Source: Amblyornis subalaris
Taxonomy: Eukaryota; Chordata; Aves; Passeriformes; Ptilonorhynchidae
Direction of reading: 5' to 3'
DNA: 64,000 bases
Assembly (NCBI GenBank): GCA_018881555.1
Contig: JACAXG010000009.1
Span: forward strand, 13,167,326-13,231,325
The number at the start of each line of letters is the position of its first letter. The first letter of the stretch is position 1. The position numbers were made by a program, and so were the translations under genes. Shown one piece after another: positions 14,301-29,300 of the stretch. The notes below the pieces were generated by a model. It was not told where the DNA came from, searched no databases, and worked only from the letters and a program-made list of their open reading frames with translations.

Positions 14301-17300
14301 CCCAAAATGCCTGATTTCTAGTTTAGGCTTTCAGCCATTGCATCCTGCTATACCCTTATATTCTGAATTAAAAGAGAAATATTCTTTTCTATGGCATTTT
14401 GTCCTATGATTTTGAGCAATGCACTCTTGCTGATATGAACAGATCAGAATAAGAATGGCATAAGAAAATGCTGGATTATTTTGCTAGTACCCAACAGTCC
14501 CTTCACACAAAATGTAAGCAATATGACTTTCCATCTCATTAAATTACTGGTCCATCAAGTTTCATACAAACATCTCATATAAGGCTAAAGTGTAACTGCA
14601 TATTTTTTCTATTCTACATGGAAACAAATTTTAATTAGGGCAAAATAATTTCATTGTACTCACTGAATGCAGCTATCTAGCTAAAAAGGGGTACACTAGC
14701 CACAAGCAAATATTGCTGAATACTGAAGTGAGAATGATAATGTATCAAGTTTAAGCAATTTGTATCACCATGAATAAAACTGTGAACTAAAATTTTTAAT
14801 TCTCTGTAACAGGTTCAGCAGACAGATCTCCTTCTAACACATTCGAGATATACATTAACATAAAAGCCTAATTTGCTGCAGATAATTTTGGTAGGAGGAA
14901 ACCAACTTACCTTTAAACTCATGGATGCTGAGTGAAAGGTCATATTGTTCAGAGAAGAGGATATTTTGGTGAAAGGGAAAAAGATGCCTAAGAGGAATTA
15001 CAGAACAAAATCCTGAAGCACTCTAAAACACATCATCGGCACTTCTACTAAAAGTATGGGTGTCAATAATTGGGATGATGTTTTCAGTGCACTGAATCTT
15101 ATCTCACACTGCACAGTACACAAAAAGGCAAAAATTTGAAGCATGCTTTGAACCAAGCACAAACCCCAATTTACTATGCTACCTTTTCTTTATCTTATTT
15201 AGATATGTAATTAGATATTGTACGTTTCTAGACATACTGACTCTAAACATTGGCACAACTGCAGGCAGGCAACATGGAATATCTGACCTTGTGGGGTTTT
15301 ACAGAAAGGATATTTTTTCAGCATGTACAGAGTAGCCAGTCTTGAAGCACGGAAGTTGGCTCTGACGGAGCGGTACACGGCTTTCCGGAGGCCGATCAGA
15401 TGCTGGCTAGGATGCTGTCCAGCTTTATTAAATGGGCAAGCGGCATTGACCCTGTCAAGCAAACTTGAAAAGTAAAATGTGATACAACTGTACAGATGTC
15501 CTAAAGTATTTTTAAAAGACAGTATATCAGTTTTCTTATTCCATTATTTAAATAACTTCTTCAAATCACTCAGTAACTATGAGAGTAAAAAAAAAAATCC
15601 CTGATATCAATGATATATTCAATCAAAATTTCAGATAGCGGCCAGAATTCCTCAGTCGATAGCCTGACTCTATTCTCATCTGAGCCATAGCAAAACTCCT
15701 GAGCACATTTACTTTCTCTAAAATTTTCCAAACTAGTACAGTAAGGGTAGACATGCCATAACATTACCTTGGATACAAAATTATTACCAGCCCACTGTCA
15801 GCTTTGGAATTTTTGATAAACAGGTAGTATTTAACATATACCTCTCTATATCCAAATTTATTCTTTCAATAATTTTTGCAGAAAAAATGTGCCAATACAT
15901 AGTTTTTCATGCAAAACACTATATTCTTTTAACGTTCCTGATGCAGAAACTTGTTTAGGTCAAGAGAAATATTATTTGAATGGTGACACAGATTTTATCA
16001 TCGTGCAATGAATGACAGCTGTGTTTGTGAGAGTCTTGACAGGTAAACACATGAAATGTATACACCACACAAGCATATTAGAAAATAGATTTGGTGTCCG
16101 GCTAATCAGGTGAATATACCATTTAAAAGAAACCATGCCATTTGCCTACTAGAATATATTTCAGACTGGCTTTAGCACTGTAAGAAATTGCCTCCTTTGG
16201 AAATAAAATGAATTGTGAACTGGGTGAACATTAAACAGGTCTGTGGAACTTTAAGCTCCAGTTATATCTATTCATAAACAATCTGGTGCCAAACCTAAGA
16301 CTGAGACTCTGGAAACAGCCTAGGTGCACTCTACTTGCTGGGACTGTTTTTACTATAATCAGCTAGGGAAGGAGCATAGTCTGGACAACAGGACAATCAG
16401 TTGTGATTAACTGTTTGGGGACTGGAAGCCTGCTTGTGCTCTCACCTTCCCCAGGGCACACTGAAGAGGTGATTTCATATCCACAGTCACTTAAAAGGGA
16501 AAAGCATACAGGGTACCTGGTAAGACTGAGGTGGGTTTCTGCACTGATAACTATTTCTGTAGTCCATCTGACTAAAAAGCTGACCAAGTCAGCAGCCCTG
16601 ACACTGCGGGGAAAATNTCATTCCTGCTCCATGTGCTTAGCTGGACTGCGCTGCACATTGACCAGGAGGGGAAATAGCTTGTAGCCTGCACTGTCAAATA
16701 TGAAAAGCAGAGCAGCCCACCCAGTGAGCAAGGCTGGAACCATATCAGTATACTTAACATGATTAACACAAGCAGATTCATGCCAAATATTGCCATATAT
16801 TGAATATGCTAGCTGAAAAACAACATAAAATATCTGCATACCATTTTAAATTATGTGCTATTTAAAGGGTTTATAAAACATCTCATAAACTACTTTAAAA
16901 TCTGAAGAAAATAAAACCAAACTGTTCAGTTCCATTTCTAAACGTAAATTTAAAATGCTAGCCTTGCTGTACCTTTCACTAGGGAACACAGCATGTAATG
17001 CAGTACATGCCAATCTCTAATGCTTCCCTAGATTTTGAAAGTAACAACTGGAAGTGTTTATGTATAAACTCTCACATCAGTTTGTAGACTCAAGCCCCGC
17101 GTGAATTGTCAGAAGTAGGCTCAAAGAAAAGAAGCAAAATTCTTCTACCATAAAAAAAGAGACAGAGGTCTATGTTCTGCTACAATAATGCAAACATTTG
17201 CAACCCCTATTCAGAACAAATATAGTTTAAATCATGCACAGCACGTACTGACAGTATTCAGCAAAACAATCTGCTTTCCTTCTGGAAAGGCTTGTTTCAG

Positions 17301-20300
17301 TGCTTTTTATAAAATAATTCTTCCTTATCCCACTATTTTAAATTAGTATCATCTCTTAGAGATGTCTATGTGTCAGACATGTCATATCCCTAACTTCTAA
17401 GGTTTCATTTATCTTCACAGAATCACAGAATGGTTTGGGCTGGAAGGGACCATGAAGATCCTCTGATTCCAACCCCTCTGCCATGGGCAGGGACACCTTC
17501 CACTAGACCAGGCTCCTCAAAGCCCCATCCAGCCTGGCCCTGAACACTTACAGGGATGGGTCAACCANTACTTCTCTGGACAATCTGTTCCTGTGTCCCA
17601 CCACCCTCCCAGTCAAGAATTTTTTCCTAATATCTAACATTATCTAATATTCCTAATATCTAAACCTGCCCTTTTTCAATTTAAAGCCATTCCCCCTTGG
17701 GCTATCACTACACACCCTTGTAAAAACTTTTTCTCTTATCTTCTATGTATTTTAATTTGACTTACAAAATGTTATCAGCTTTGCATATCAGCCACAAGTA
17801 AAAAGAAGAAAAAAAAGGTTAAGGGTGAATTTCTTCTTCCCTACTGCTTCAAACCCATTTTACTGTATAGAAGAACAACATATTTCTCCATTAATTTTAC
17901 AAGCCAAATTTTAAATTGGCTCTCAACTTTTAACAAACTTATATAAACACATTAATAAAAACCTATTACTGCACTCCAGCATGAAAGCAGTTCTATAAAG
18001 ATGCTAATATACATGCTTATATGTATTAAGCTCACAGAGCTTAATTCTAGTTTAAAATATAGTAGAAAGGTAGCATTTTGGAAAAGAAGTTAATTATTTT
18101 GGTGACAGGCAAGAGAATAAACGCTGCTTATTGCTGCAGCCTTTAATTATGTATTCCTTCAGTTCTTGTTTTATGATGTGCAAGACGATGGACATACTCT
18201 CATTAGCCTGCAGAAATTCCAGGCTGCAACCCGTGATCTGGCTTCATTTGTCTAATTGCAAATGAAGCAATTAGACAGAAATACTGCCATTCTGCCTGAA
18301 TGGAGCACTGCCCTATCTTTGCTACACAATTTCTGTAATCCAAACTACCCAGGTGAGGCCTTGGCTATCTCTGCATTGCAGAGCTTATACCACACAGACC
18401 CACCTGAAATTCCAACAGTGTTAAACACTTTTAAAGGACGTGCTGGAATCAGAATATCCAATTGTCTTNGAGAGCAGCTAATATAAGAGAAGCCTGACAG
18501 AATCACAGAATAGTTAAGATTGGAAGGGACCACTGGAAGTCATTTAGTCTAAGCTCCCTGCTCAAGTTCTTAGTTCCTGTTCTATGTGGCTGCAGTGAGT
18601 TTTATTGGGTGGGAGGGGAATGAAGGCAAAATGGTGTTTCAATATATATTTGTGTATAGCAGTCACTACCACACACTGAACCTATAGACAACTGACCAAA
18701 ACCCCATAAGTAACAATCTACCATTTAGAGAGACAGTCCAATATCAATTAATAAGTGGCAAATAGGGTAGAATAAAGCAAAGCCATAGATATTTCAATGA
18801 ACATGTAAATTAGCCTACAAGAATAGCAATGGATGGTGTAATGGGGAGGAAAACCAGCAGTGGAGCACAAGGAACTTCAGGCCAAAGCCACAGACCTGGC
18901 CTTGCCCTGTCAGAGTTTAGCTAAGTACAACTAGTCAAAGTCTGAACTTGGTACTANTTAAATGTCAGCTTCAGTATCTTTCCATTCACAATATGGCTAA
19001 TGCACAGGCCAAACCATGCTGAGTTAGCAGGACCTTAAAATAGCTGCACATGTAACATTGACCAGGATGCTGTACCTGGTCAAAATCTTATTGCTTCAAG
19101 GATGTAAAATAACACAAGATTATACTCCTTAACTTTTCAGATGCAACCATTTCTATTGCCATGAGACTCTTCCTGAACAAGCACTAAAACTTTGACAAGA
19201 TTACCACATGAGAAGATACTAAACTTCATTCTGCTGAGGTTTATTGTAGCAAAATTCTAGGGAAAAAAGGGCTAACTAGCTTTTTGAATCATAAACGAAG
19301 AGCTACCTGTCGCAGAGAATTTCACATTGCCCTGTGAAGCAGCATCTCTTGCATATGTGGATGCAGAAAAGGACACTCTGGAGTTAGAACTTCCTCCAGG
19401 CAAAACCAACCCAAAAATTGTACAGCACCGACTTCTTTACACTGTACAGTTGTTCCAACAAGGATGCCGGCACAGTCAGATTTCTCCCNCTCCATCCATA
19501 CGCCAAAGTCTTTTGAAAAGCTTGCCAAAGTTTCAAGTAAAGAAGCTATTAGATCAAGCATCAGCTTAAAGACCAGTCTGTTTCTTGTTAATCTGTTATC
19601 TAAGATATGTAGTAAAAGAACAAGGCAGCAGCAATTGAGACATTGACCACAAGTTCGTTTGCTTAAACTTAGGCAAAAATCCAAATGTTTTTCTCATCTG
19701 TAATTTGGACAAGCCTGAACAATAATTTCTTTTAAGAAGCTGTTTGCAAAGATAAAACTGCTTATTGCTGAAGTATATGCTTCCTCAGCAAAAACCAGAC
19801 CAAAACAAAAAACACATAGCTAGGCAAACTGAAGACATGCTTATGCATTCCAAAGGGAGAATGAAACATTTCTTCAATGAAGTACACTGCAGGTATCTCA
19901 AGCTAGAAAATTAGTCCAGAATTTTAAGTCTAAAGTTGCAAGCTTGCAAGTAAGAACATGTGTCTGAACGCAGAATAGTTGGTCCAGCACAAAAAAACCC
20001 ATCTTCTTGGTGCACACAAGGGAATATTTTATTGTTTTTAGAAAGAAGTCGACTGTATTTTAGGTGTTGGTGTTTCCCACCTCCTTTAGGCTTTAGTGGA
20101 ACTGGCACAGGTATGTATTCATCACAGGTTGTTACAAGGGAAAAACATCCATGGCAATGGGAGTGCACAGAAACAGGCCTGTTGGCTTTGGAATCATTGC
20201 ATACACTGAACACTTTCTGATATCCTTTCACACAGCAAATAAGTAAAACTTACCAAATAGCTACAAGAGCTAAATAATCAGAAACACTTTCGCATTCCTT

Positions 20301-23300
20301 TAAGTGGTAGAGAGGCAAATTCAGCAGTAAATAATTTAAGAATCTAAATGTTTCAACAATTGTATGCAAGAAAAAAAAAGTAATGTTAGGTTTACTTGAG
20401 GTGGAAAATGACCTTTGATGGTCTTTGCTGATTACTGTGTTCTCACTATTCAGACTGTTATTTGTTAAATAAAAATAGAATGGTTTTCATGTCATCCTGT
20501 TTTCTAAAACATGAATGATTACTTGCAGATCAGTTTATTTATGTAGATTTGGTAATGTAAGATTAAAAAAAANCATCTCAAACAACCAGCTCTCTAAATT
20601 ACTCCCCAAAACAGTTAACTAAGTTAGTTCAAAGTCCCTTTGTTTATGTATTTCATTGCTAGCAAAGCAGGACATTTCAAAAACATGTGAGTTTTGTGAG
20701 ACTTAATTCACCTTCAAGATGCAGGGTTTTAACACCGAGTTGTTAGAATACATACTTTCACTATGAATGGTACTTATACTATGTTATGAAAATGAAAACC
20801 TTTAAGTATTATGTTTCTCAGTAATTCCACTTGTTATGGGAGAAAGTGTAAGAAGACAATTTTCAAAGACAGCTGGTTTGAATGGATCTGTGTATTAAAT
20901 AAAGTGAAATACAGACTCACAGGGTAAATCCTCTGGAAATTACTTCAGTCTCTTGAATGAGTCGTAGAGCTTTCCTCACGAGATTAGTAAAAGCTCGGCT
21001 ATTCGCCACTGTTTCTTCCAGCTGGATACAGTATTTTCGCAGGGACATTTGCAGCTTGGCTGTCCTCCATGTGCCCCACACTCTAAAGGCTGCATAGACA
21101 AGCAGAACTAGTCCCCACAGCAGCCATGATGACTCCTTCCACCACGAAGGGAGCATAAGCAGTGCACTTACAAAGGCAAGAAACAGCGAGACATCCCTGC
21201 AAACAGAGACAACATCATCACGTACACATTACTGAGGCCAAACAAGTGGGAAAATCACAAAGTTTTCAGTTACATTTGAGATTACAACATTTATTATGTG
21301 GCTTTTATGTAGGTCATGAAGGGAGCTGTAAACACCAAAAACTGCTCCCAGTGACATTTAGATGAGTACCTACATGATATTAGTTGGCTGGTATACTCTA
21401 AGGAAACATTTCTTCAGCTCTTTTACAGCTTGAGTAGGAGAATAATGTACCACTTTGAAAGGTCAGTTTCTCTTACACACATGACTTAAAAAAAAAATAG
21501 AAAAGAAAATAGAAAAAGAAAAAACCTGACTACTCAGCATTATAAGCCAGGGCGTGTAGGAACTGTAATATCTGTACTTCCAGGTTCAAGAGTAGAGCAG
21601 GGAAGGGCATGTTTCTTTTGATACCAAATCCCTCAAGTAATGCCAGCTGTATTTTTTCTAGAGTCTGACTCATTTAACTTGGACACCAATGCACCACTAG
21701 TTTCTAATACAATGTTATAAAGATGGCTTGAATAATCATTTAAAATAATTTGGCACCTTTCGAAAATCCTTAAAGAATAGAGTTCCTAGTACCTCAGTTA
21801 TTTCTCAAGAACATTTAAAAAACTTATAAAGTTGTTATTTACATCTAGAAAAAAATCAACATAAATAACTAACTGCTAGAAAATACACTGTGATTGGTAT
21901 ATATTATCATACAGTTTTGTAAAATAATCATAATCTTCAGAGAGGTGGATGAGATATCAGCTTCAAGGTGCATTACAACTATACTCTTCCAGAATTTATT
22001 CAACGGAAAACATTCATTTCCTGCATCCCTTAAAGCTGTGTATCCTACATTTAGGTTTGGAACTATTCACAAGGAATATTTTTCCATTTCTAAAATATGG
22101 CACAATCTCTGGGTTTCTATGTTTCTATGGGCAGTTTTGTGGTCAAATTTCAACCAGTGTTCAACAAGTGTTAACTCTTTAGGGTTACTGGCTACTGATA
22201 GGGTTCAGAAAAGGTCCAAGGTTAAAATATTCCAAATATGTAATTACCCCTAAAAGGGACAGACACACAGTCTCTAACTTCCTTGGTACATTAAAAAAAT
22301 TAAGTCACGCAGACAAAAAACAAATCACAACAATGAAAGACTGGAAGGGATTTAAGAGCTCACTTTGTCCATTTTCAGCTTCTCGTTGGTTAACCCAGAT
22401 CATCACGGACAGACCAAACATGAAAATGGGGACTCCACAACCCATGCAGACAGTTATTCCAACTCCTAAGGATCCTTAGCGTTCAAAAGGTTTCCTTCAA
22501 GTCCCAGTTTGAATCACTGGCAGATTAATTGCATTATTTTTCCTCATATCCTTCCCCTTTCTGAACAGAACAAATGATGACTGATCACCACCTTCCTACT
22601 AACTACCTTCTACACGTCGCAACACTATTCCATCCCAATGATATGCAGATCCTTCTCTGGAGTAGTACTGCGTACCCAATTATTCATCACTTGGTGTTTA
22701 TTAATTTGACTTTTCCTTCCCAAGTGTAGCATTAAACTCTTGTCTTTATTGACATTCCTATCGTTTTCAAGGTACTTCTCCAAACTAATGTTGACCTCTA
22801 GCTCATGAAAACACAAACTTGGTGTCATCTGTAAGGTGCACAACATTCACAAATTTTNTAAGTGTACTTTATCATCTGAACAGTTAAAGAAATTAAATAA
22901 TGCTAGGACCAGAAAAATCTGGTTTGAAAGTTCTCTTATTTGACACAGAGCATNAGTAATGACAAACAGCTGGGGTGTGACCCTAAAATAATTTCATCTA
23001 CTTTTCTAGTGTATGTATGAGAAAATAGCACTGGGCTGTTATGTGATATTTTTAACTACTGATTCCCCCATTTCCAAGCAAGACACTCAGTAAGAACAAC
23101 CACTGGCCTTGTTAGTTTTTAAATACAGGTGGTAGCTGTTCAGATACTGCGGCAGTCAGCTCCTTCAGTATTCTTGAGTGAATTCCACGAGACTCTGCTG
23201 ACTTCAGCGTATCTTATTTAAATATTCTTTAGTTTATTCTTCTGATATTCCAGATCTGAAAATTAATTGCACATGCCACCTCACCTCCCCCCACCCACAA

Positions 23301-26300
23301 CATATTTTATGAAGACAACAAAAAAAAAACCCTTTTCAATTCAGTCTTCACAATCATGTCTCATTTATTAAAATCACCTTTGTACAGCTTTAGAAATTAA
23401 TGAATTAATTGACTATGTTAGTTCTTCCTTACAGAATATACTAGTTTGGAAGTACCCATTTATGTTCCTGTAGCTATCTCAGACTAAAATTCACTCTTTC
23501 AATAAAATGCCCAATGAAAAAAACATGCTTATAGAAAAATCTGGGGACTAGTGGAACAAAGATTCAAGGACCTGAGAAAAGAAGTAGTTACTTTAATGCT
23601 GCATTTTATTCAAGAATGCACAATGTATTTTTTTCTTGTTTCTCAATGAATAGAATGGCAGATATTNTCTATACAATACCAAATATTAGGAGTTGCTAGG
23701 GAGCGTAGCGTTGGAAGCTGTCTGTTTTCCTGTTGCTTACACTGCCCTGCAGACAGGATACTGGGGTCAAGGAACTCAATCAGTTCCACATCCTCCTGCA
23801 GCAGAACTTCCTGTTGCAGGATGGTACGGAGCGTGTCAAATCGAAATCCAACATCCTTACCACAAATGGGCAGGAGAAAAAACAGGCATTAGTAAAGAAT
23901 ATGCAAATTCTTAAAATTAAGTTAGCAGAACAAGGAAAACACCCATACACTCTACACTTTACTGACAACAATCTGTTCCCAGAGTACAGGAATGTTTCAG
24001 ATATATCACAAGTAGCTAATTTTTGATTAAACTTATTTAACTTTAAAAGCTCACACACTACCTAACAGTTCAGACTTGCAGGATGCATTACACCGACTTT
24101 GTGACCTGANGTAGATAGTAACAATAACTGGAAACAGGCCACCGAGTATGCCAATATATTTGCATAAGAATCAGGAAGGTACTGTATCTATTAGAAGATC
24201 ATTAATAAAACAGAAAAGACTCTTTTTAAAAAATGTCATGACATCATTTATGTCATTATCAAATAAAAAAAACTTAGACAAAGAGAGATTGCAAATTAGT
24301 CAACAAAAAGTCACTTGTGGACACTTTATATCAGCAGCGTCAATGCACTGGACTGAAGCCCCAAGCCAAGGCAGTGAAGTACTCTCCTGCAGGATTCTGT
24401 GCCTTTCCCAAGGAAACTCAATGCAAACATGAAACAGCATGGGGCTCTGAAGATCTCACACTTGTGAACTTCAAACAAACTTTAGGTAGTTTATTAGTCA
24501 CTTATTTGTGAATTTTATGCCATAAGCATTTGCTACTTTTTTCCCTTACTATAGCTTTTCAACACAAACACGCAGCTCTTGAAGACAAATACAACCATCA
24601 CAGAAGCACCTGAAATTTTCATTTGCATACTGCACCAAACGGTAATTACTTCAAGTTAAGAATGTCATAACAAAACCCAACAAACACTGAACATGTGCAC
24701 CCTTGCATCTACCTAATTACAGGAGAGAAAGGAGAATATTTCTGAAAACTCTCTAATAGAAGCTTTTAACACAAGTGTGACATTTCACAGTACAAAATCT
24801 GTTTATTTCTGTCATTGGGAGAATGAAATTCTTTATGAGACCATAAGATAGATGATTTAGAAATTTAATTCCATGCATAGATGTCACCTCAGATAACTTC
24901 CATTCTACTTTTAATGGAAAATATTTGTTTCAGAACTGTGTGCAGGAGGAAACTCTGCCCTCCTCCGACGCATCCTGTGTCATTTCAGCACTCTACTGTA
25001 GTATACAGCAGGACAAACACATTTTCCATGTTCTTCCATGTTATGTCTCCGTCTCAAGAAAGTACAGCTAAAATTGCTGTTAAGATACTACCTTTGATCC
25101 ATAGGGGGAGATGGAGGAAGAAAAAAGTCAATCAAAGATCACTAATGAGAGATTTTCAGAGGAAATTTTGTCCTCCTGGGATAAAAGAGAAGAGACAGCA
25201 ACTGGGTTCAGCAGAACTCTGTGAGAAATGGAAAATCCTAACTTCTCGTGTTGCTCAACATTTTCTTTTGAAGCTACATTTGAAGACATCATCCCTACAT
25301 CATAGTAGAAAAAAATAAATCAAAATTCTAGATTCTGGAACAGTCTGACTAAAGTGACATTTTCAAGCCATACTAGGAGCTTGAAGCAGCTGGGTACAAG
25401 TTAAAGAAGATCTGAGACAAGCCCAGACTGGAAAGTGGTGCTGCAGAGAAAGAGCAAACAAAGTTTGCTTTGCCCTTCCCAAATGCAGAAGCCCTGTGGA
25501 CAGCAGTGCAGAAACAAAGAGGCCAGGATGGGTCCAGGGCTAGTACAGCTGCACTGTGGTGGTGCTGTGCCTGAGCTGACAAGCTGAAACAGAGGCTGAA
25601 GCAATACTCAGATGAAACTCTGGAGCCTTCTGTCTTAGGTGGTCTCTACAAGGCACTAGGCTGCAACATATGGACTTCCTCAGTCAGCGACTCTCCTTCC
25701 TTCCACCAAAGGGTACCTACAGTGCTATTTAACTCATTCCAGCTTTCAAGAATTTCTTTAATTTCTCACATATTTTATTTTATTTTCTCTTCCACATTTT
25801 GAACATCTTCAACCTGTTCCTGTCCTTTTGTGCACAATTTGGCACAGTAACACTGGAAACCAGAATTAGTATTATCTAAAGAACAAGTAAAACTCTTAAG
25901 AGCCAAAACCAACAATACAGACCAGAGATGTTGCTCAGAGGATGAGATANAGAAGAGAGGAAGACCTGTGGATAAGAAAAGGAAATGGAAAAATAAAAAA
26001 AGTGGTCACTTACCAGTCGGTGAAGTATGTCATCGTTTTTCTTATACTGTGGAAAAGGAAACCAGCTTCTAAAGAACTCAACTAGTTTTGACAGGATGCC
26101 TTGCTGAAGGGAACAGAAATTACTCCAATTAAAAACACCAACAAAAAACAAAGCCAAAATTAAATAAATAACAACACACAATGCTTTCATTTCTGCATTT
26201 GATTTTCTTATTAACTCAGACCCAAGTACCTGTAAGGAAGTTTCACTTACTGTGTCTGGCCTAACTTCAGAGTACACTAAGAGAACATCTGCTTCCTGTC

Positions 26301-29300
26301 AGTTTGCTTATGCTTAAGAGAATAAAATAAAGCCTTCAGTAACCCCACCTATTTGGAGCATAATAGATTGTTATGTTGTTCTGTTAAAAATAACTACAGC
26401 TAGGATTAGATTGATTTCAAGTTGGCAGCTACTGCATTGATATGAAAGACTTTCTCTCTCCGGCCGGATAAAAATCCAACAGGTTAAATGGCTGATAGGC
26501 TGAAGAAAAATGAAAGACCAGGACAGGGTCAACCTCTCCTTGGCAGCCCACTGCAGCTTGAGGACAAGACTCCAGAGGAGTTGGGAACAGAGACAGGGAG
26601 GAGTGATGGCCAGAAACTCCCTGTCCAAACCAGTGTGTGTCACCAGGTACTTTGTCTCCATGCTGTTTCCCATGCTACCTAAATCCACACGATCATCTGA
26701 GCTATAAACATAACTTCAAACACTACTAGTTAGAGGGACTCCCAGTCATCACACATTCCACTCATGTATCTTCCTAAAACAAGATTCATGACAGATTATA
26801 ATTGAATAGATGCATGATTTTGCTTCAGTCTGCAGCCATCCAATAAAAAAAAGAAGAGCAGCTTTTGACACACACCATTGTGTCTATTTTCCTGAGACTG
26901 AACTGACAGGAAGTATTTTTCGAAATATTTACTTATACATTTTTCATGAATTCTGAGGCCCTATCTCAATCTTCAGACTGCTGACATATAATACAATCAA
27001 ATAAAATGTATGCCAAAAAAAATTAATTGTGAAGCACTTACATTTTGTGGCATACTGTTTCAAAATAATAAAACAAAACCCCATACAGATTCTAATAGCT
27101 CAGTGTATAAAAGGTGACAGCTTCGCTTTCTCCCTCTTGTTCATTTTTTTTCTTTTTTCATTCCCCTCTTGTTTGCTTTTTTCTTGGTTTTCCCCCAGCT
27201 ACAAGGTGGGAAATAGAAGAATAAACCCAAGCAACAGGAGCTCAGAGCTCTGTAGTTAGCCTTGTGACCAGCCTGACAGCCTCTGAAAGGCAGTGCGACC
27301 AGTCTGGTGCAGCAAGCCAGGGCACAACAGCCTTCACATCCTAAAGCCCTTATGCTTCAACAATTTTGAAATAACTTATTTTATTGCCCATTTAACTAAT
27401 ATAACTCAAATTTTTCTTTACAAATGTCTCATCTTTCTGTGTAAATCTGTTAGATTTACAGACCTATGCCAAAAGGAAGTGTTTTTAGGTCAGTGGAGAG
27501 GTAAACCAATAACAGGGATTTCATAATGATAGCTCTTCCCGATAAACTGACATCATTGTGGCTTATTAGGAGGAGCTATCCCAGCAATTCACACTTAAGA
27601 CTATGGTATAAATCCAAGCGATTGTATTTTGATGTTGCTCAAGGGCAACGACATAAGTCAGAAGTGTCACTAACTGCAGCACTAGATTATCCTTCAAGTT
27701 TCTTGCAGAGTGGTGCGAAAGGAAACAAAATTTTCTGATTACAATTTGTAGAAAATTGAAATTAAATGAACAAAGGTCTTGCTCTGCATTTGAATTTCAG
27801 ACAGATACTTCAATGAAAAGTACTTTTCCCTGTACATTGAAAGCAAGGTACATAAAGAATCGTCCATTTAANCTAGGATTATTTTATTTAGGATTATGCC
27901 TCTTGAAGCCTATAATTTTCAGATGCTTAGCCTTTGTAAGCCTTTGGATTTTTATCATTTAAAGCTACACCAAGGATAGTTTTAACGGCTACCAGCATAC
28001 TAAACTAGACTGTGGAGTTACTGAAAAAACCCTAGTGTGCTACATAAGCAAACTCTTAGTTTATTCTCCATGTTTTAGTTTAAAAATAAAAGTCTGAGCT
28101 TGCATAAACACTCAACAGGCATGTCAGTGCCTGAAAATACAAAACAAGACAACTCACTGTCTCAGGCTGTGACCCAATAGAGTAGAGCAACACACTAAAT
28201 TATTCAGATCCTTGCAATAGTGTCTCACAGTTTGCATTCCCATTGGGAGTGTTACTGACAAGTAAAACAACTTTCACCAACACACAAGTCAGGTCATGTT
28301 GCCAGTGCTTCTGGAGAATTCTACTTACAACTTTAGAACACCACTGAGTCAAACCCTCTGTAAACTACATAACAAAGATGCATAACTCCTAATATTTAAA
28401 AAAATATTAGCATACTCCATGCACATTTTATGTAAATTAATCTGATTCTAAAATAGAATTCTAAGGACTATTTATCTTTTGTAGAGAAATTCTGTGCACT
28501 TCAGAAGGAGATAGTGCTACACATTGAATACCTTGAAGCTACCCAGAGCTCCATGAAGTGGGTGGGGGCCGTAGACAAAGGCAAAGGACTGGTCCCTCTG
28601 CCATCTCACATCAGGTCACCTGCCCAGCTACTGAGGGCTAGCCACAAAACAATCCTCAGTAGCTGTCTCCAGCACCAGCTCTGTTCTAGTGATGAAATAT
28701 TATCATATCTAAGGTGGGAGAAGGTGTGACAGTATGATCAATTTAAACATTCAGATATGCACAGCAGTCTAGGAAAATGACTGAGAAAGGAAAAATGCAA
28801 ATGGGAAGAGATAAATTCCTTAAAGATCAAGCAGAATTACCCAAATGGGATTTGATTCCAGAAAACAAGTCTAGGAGCTCTTGGAAACAGTGCTTTTGAG
28901 TATCATGAGACCAGGACTTTAGCTGTAACTTTCTCCAGAGATTGGTATAGCCAGGAACACTGCACCCATAATTACTATGCTAAATCACATCTCTATAATC
29001 ACTTAGATGGGAGCTTGGCATTTCATCAGCCCCCAGAACACAACCTTGAAACAACTTTACAGCTTTTTAGCTCAATGTTCAGTAAGACCACACTCTGACT
29101 TAAAAAGCAAACAAAACCAANCAAACAAACAAACCCAAACAAACANAAAAACCACACCAAAACCACATGCCCTGAGAACTATTTAACATGTGCTTCAAAT
29201 TCAGCTGATACCTCTGCCTTTCCTTAAGCCTGAACCCCATGCTCTGCTTGGCAGGACAGCAAGATGTAACAGAAACATTTGTATCAGTCACTAGTAACCT

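Larger units (their letters stand above)
15452..20920 (-). other. VEZT intron 5
   Basis: 5.5 kb, AT-rich. It contains two CR1 3' ends in the same direction as VEZT and an interlocking inverted repeat, each listed separately. The rest shows nothing I recognise. Confidence 0.8.

Noticed and set aside
15284..15313. A conventional GT donor for VEZT exon 6 (TTCT|GTAAAA or CAAG|GTCAGA)
   Set aside because: Neither gives a phase compatible with any AG acceptor before exon 7, and both would duplicate or lose the conserved YPLNSES segment that exon 7 already encodes.
24881..25318. 145-codon open frame on the plus strand in VEZT intron 3
   Set aside because: No recognisable domain, unremarkable composition and no promoter or splice context; within the length expected by chance in 64 kb.
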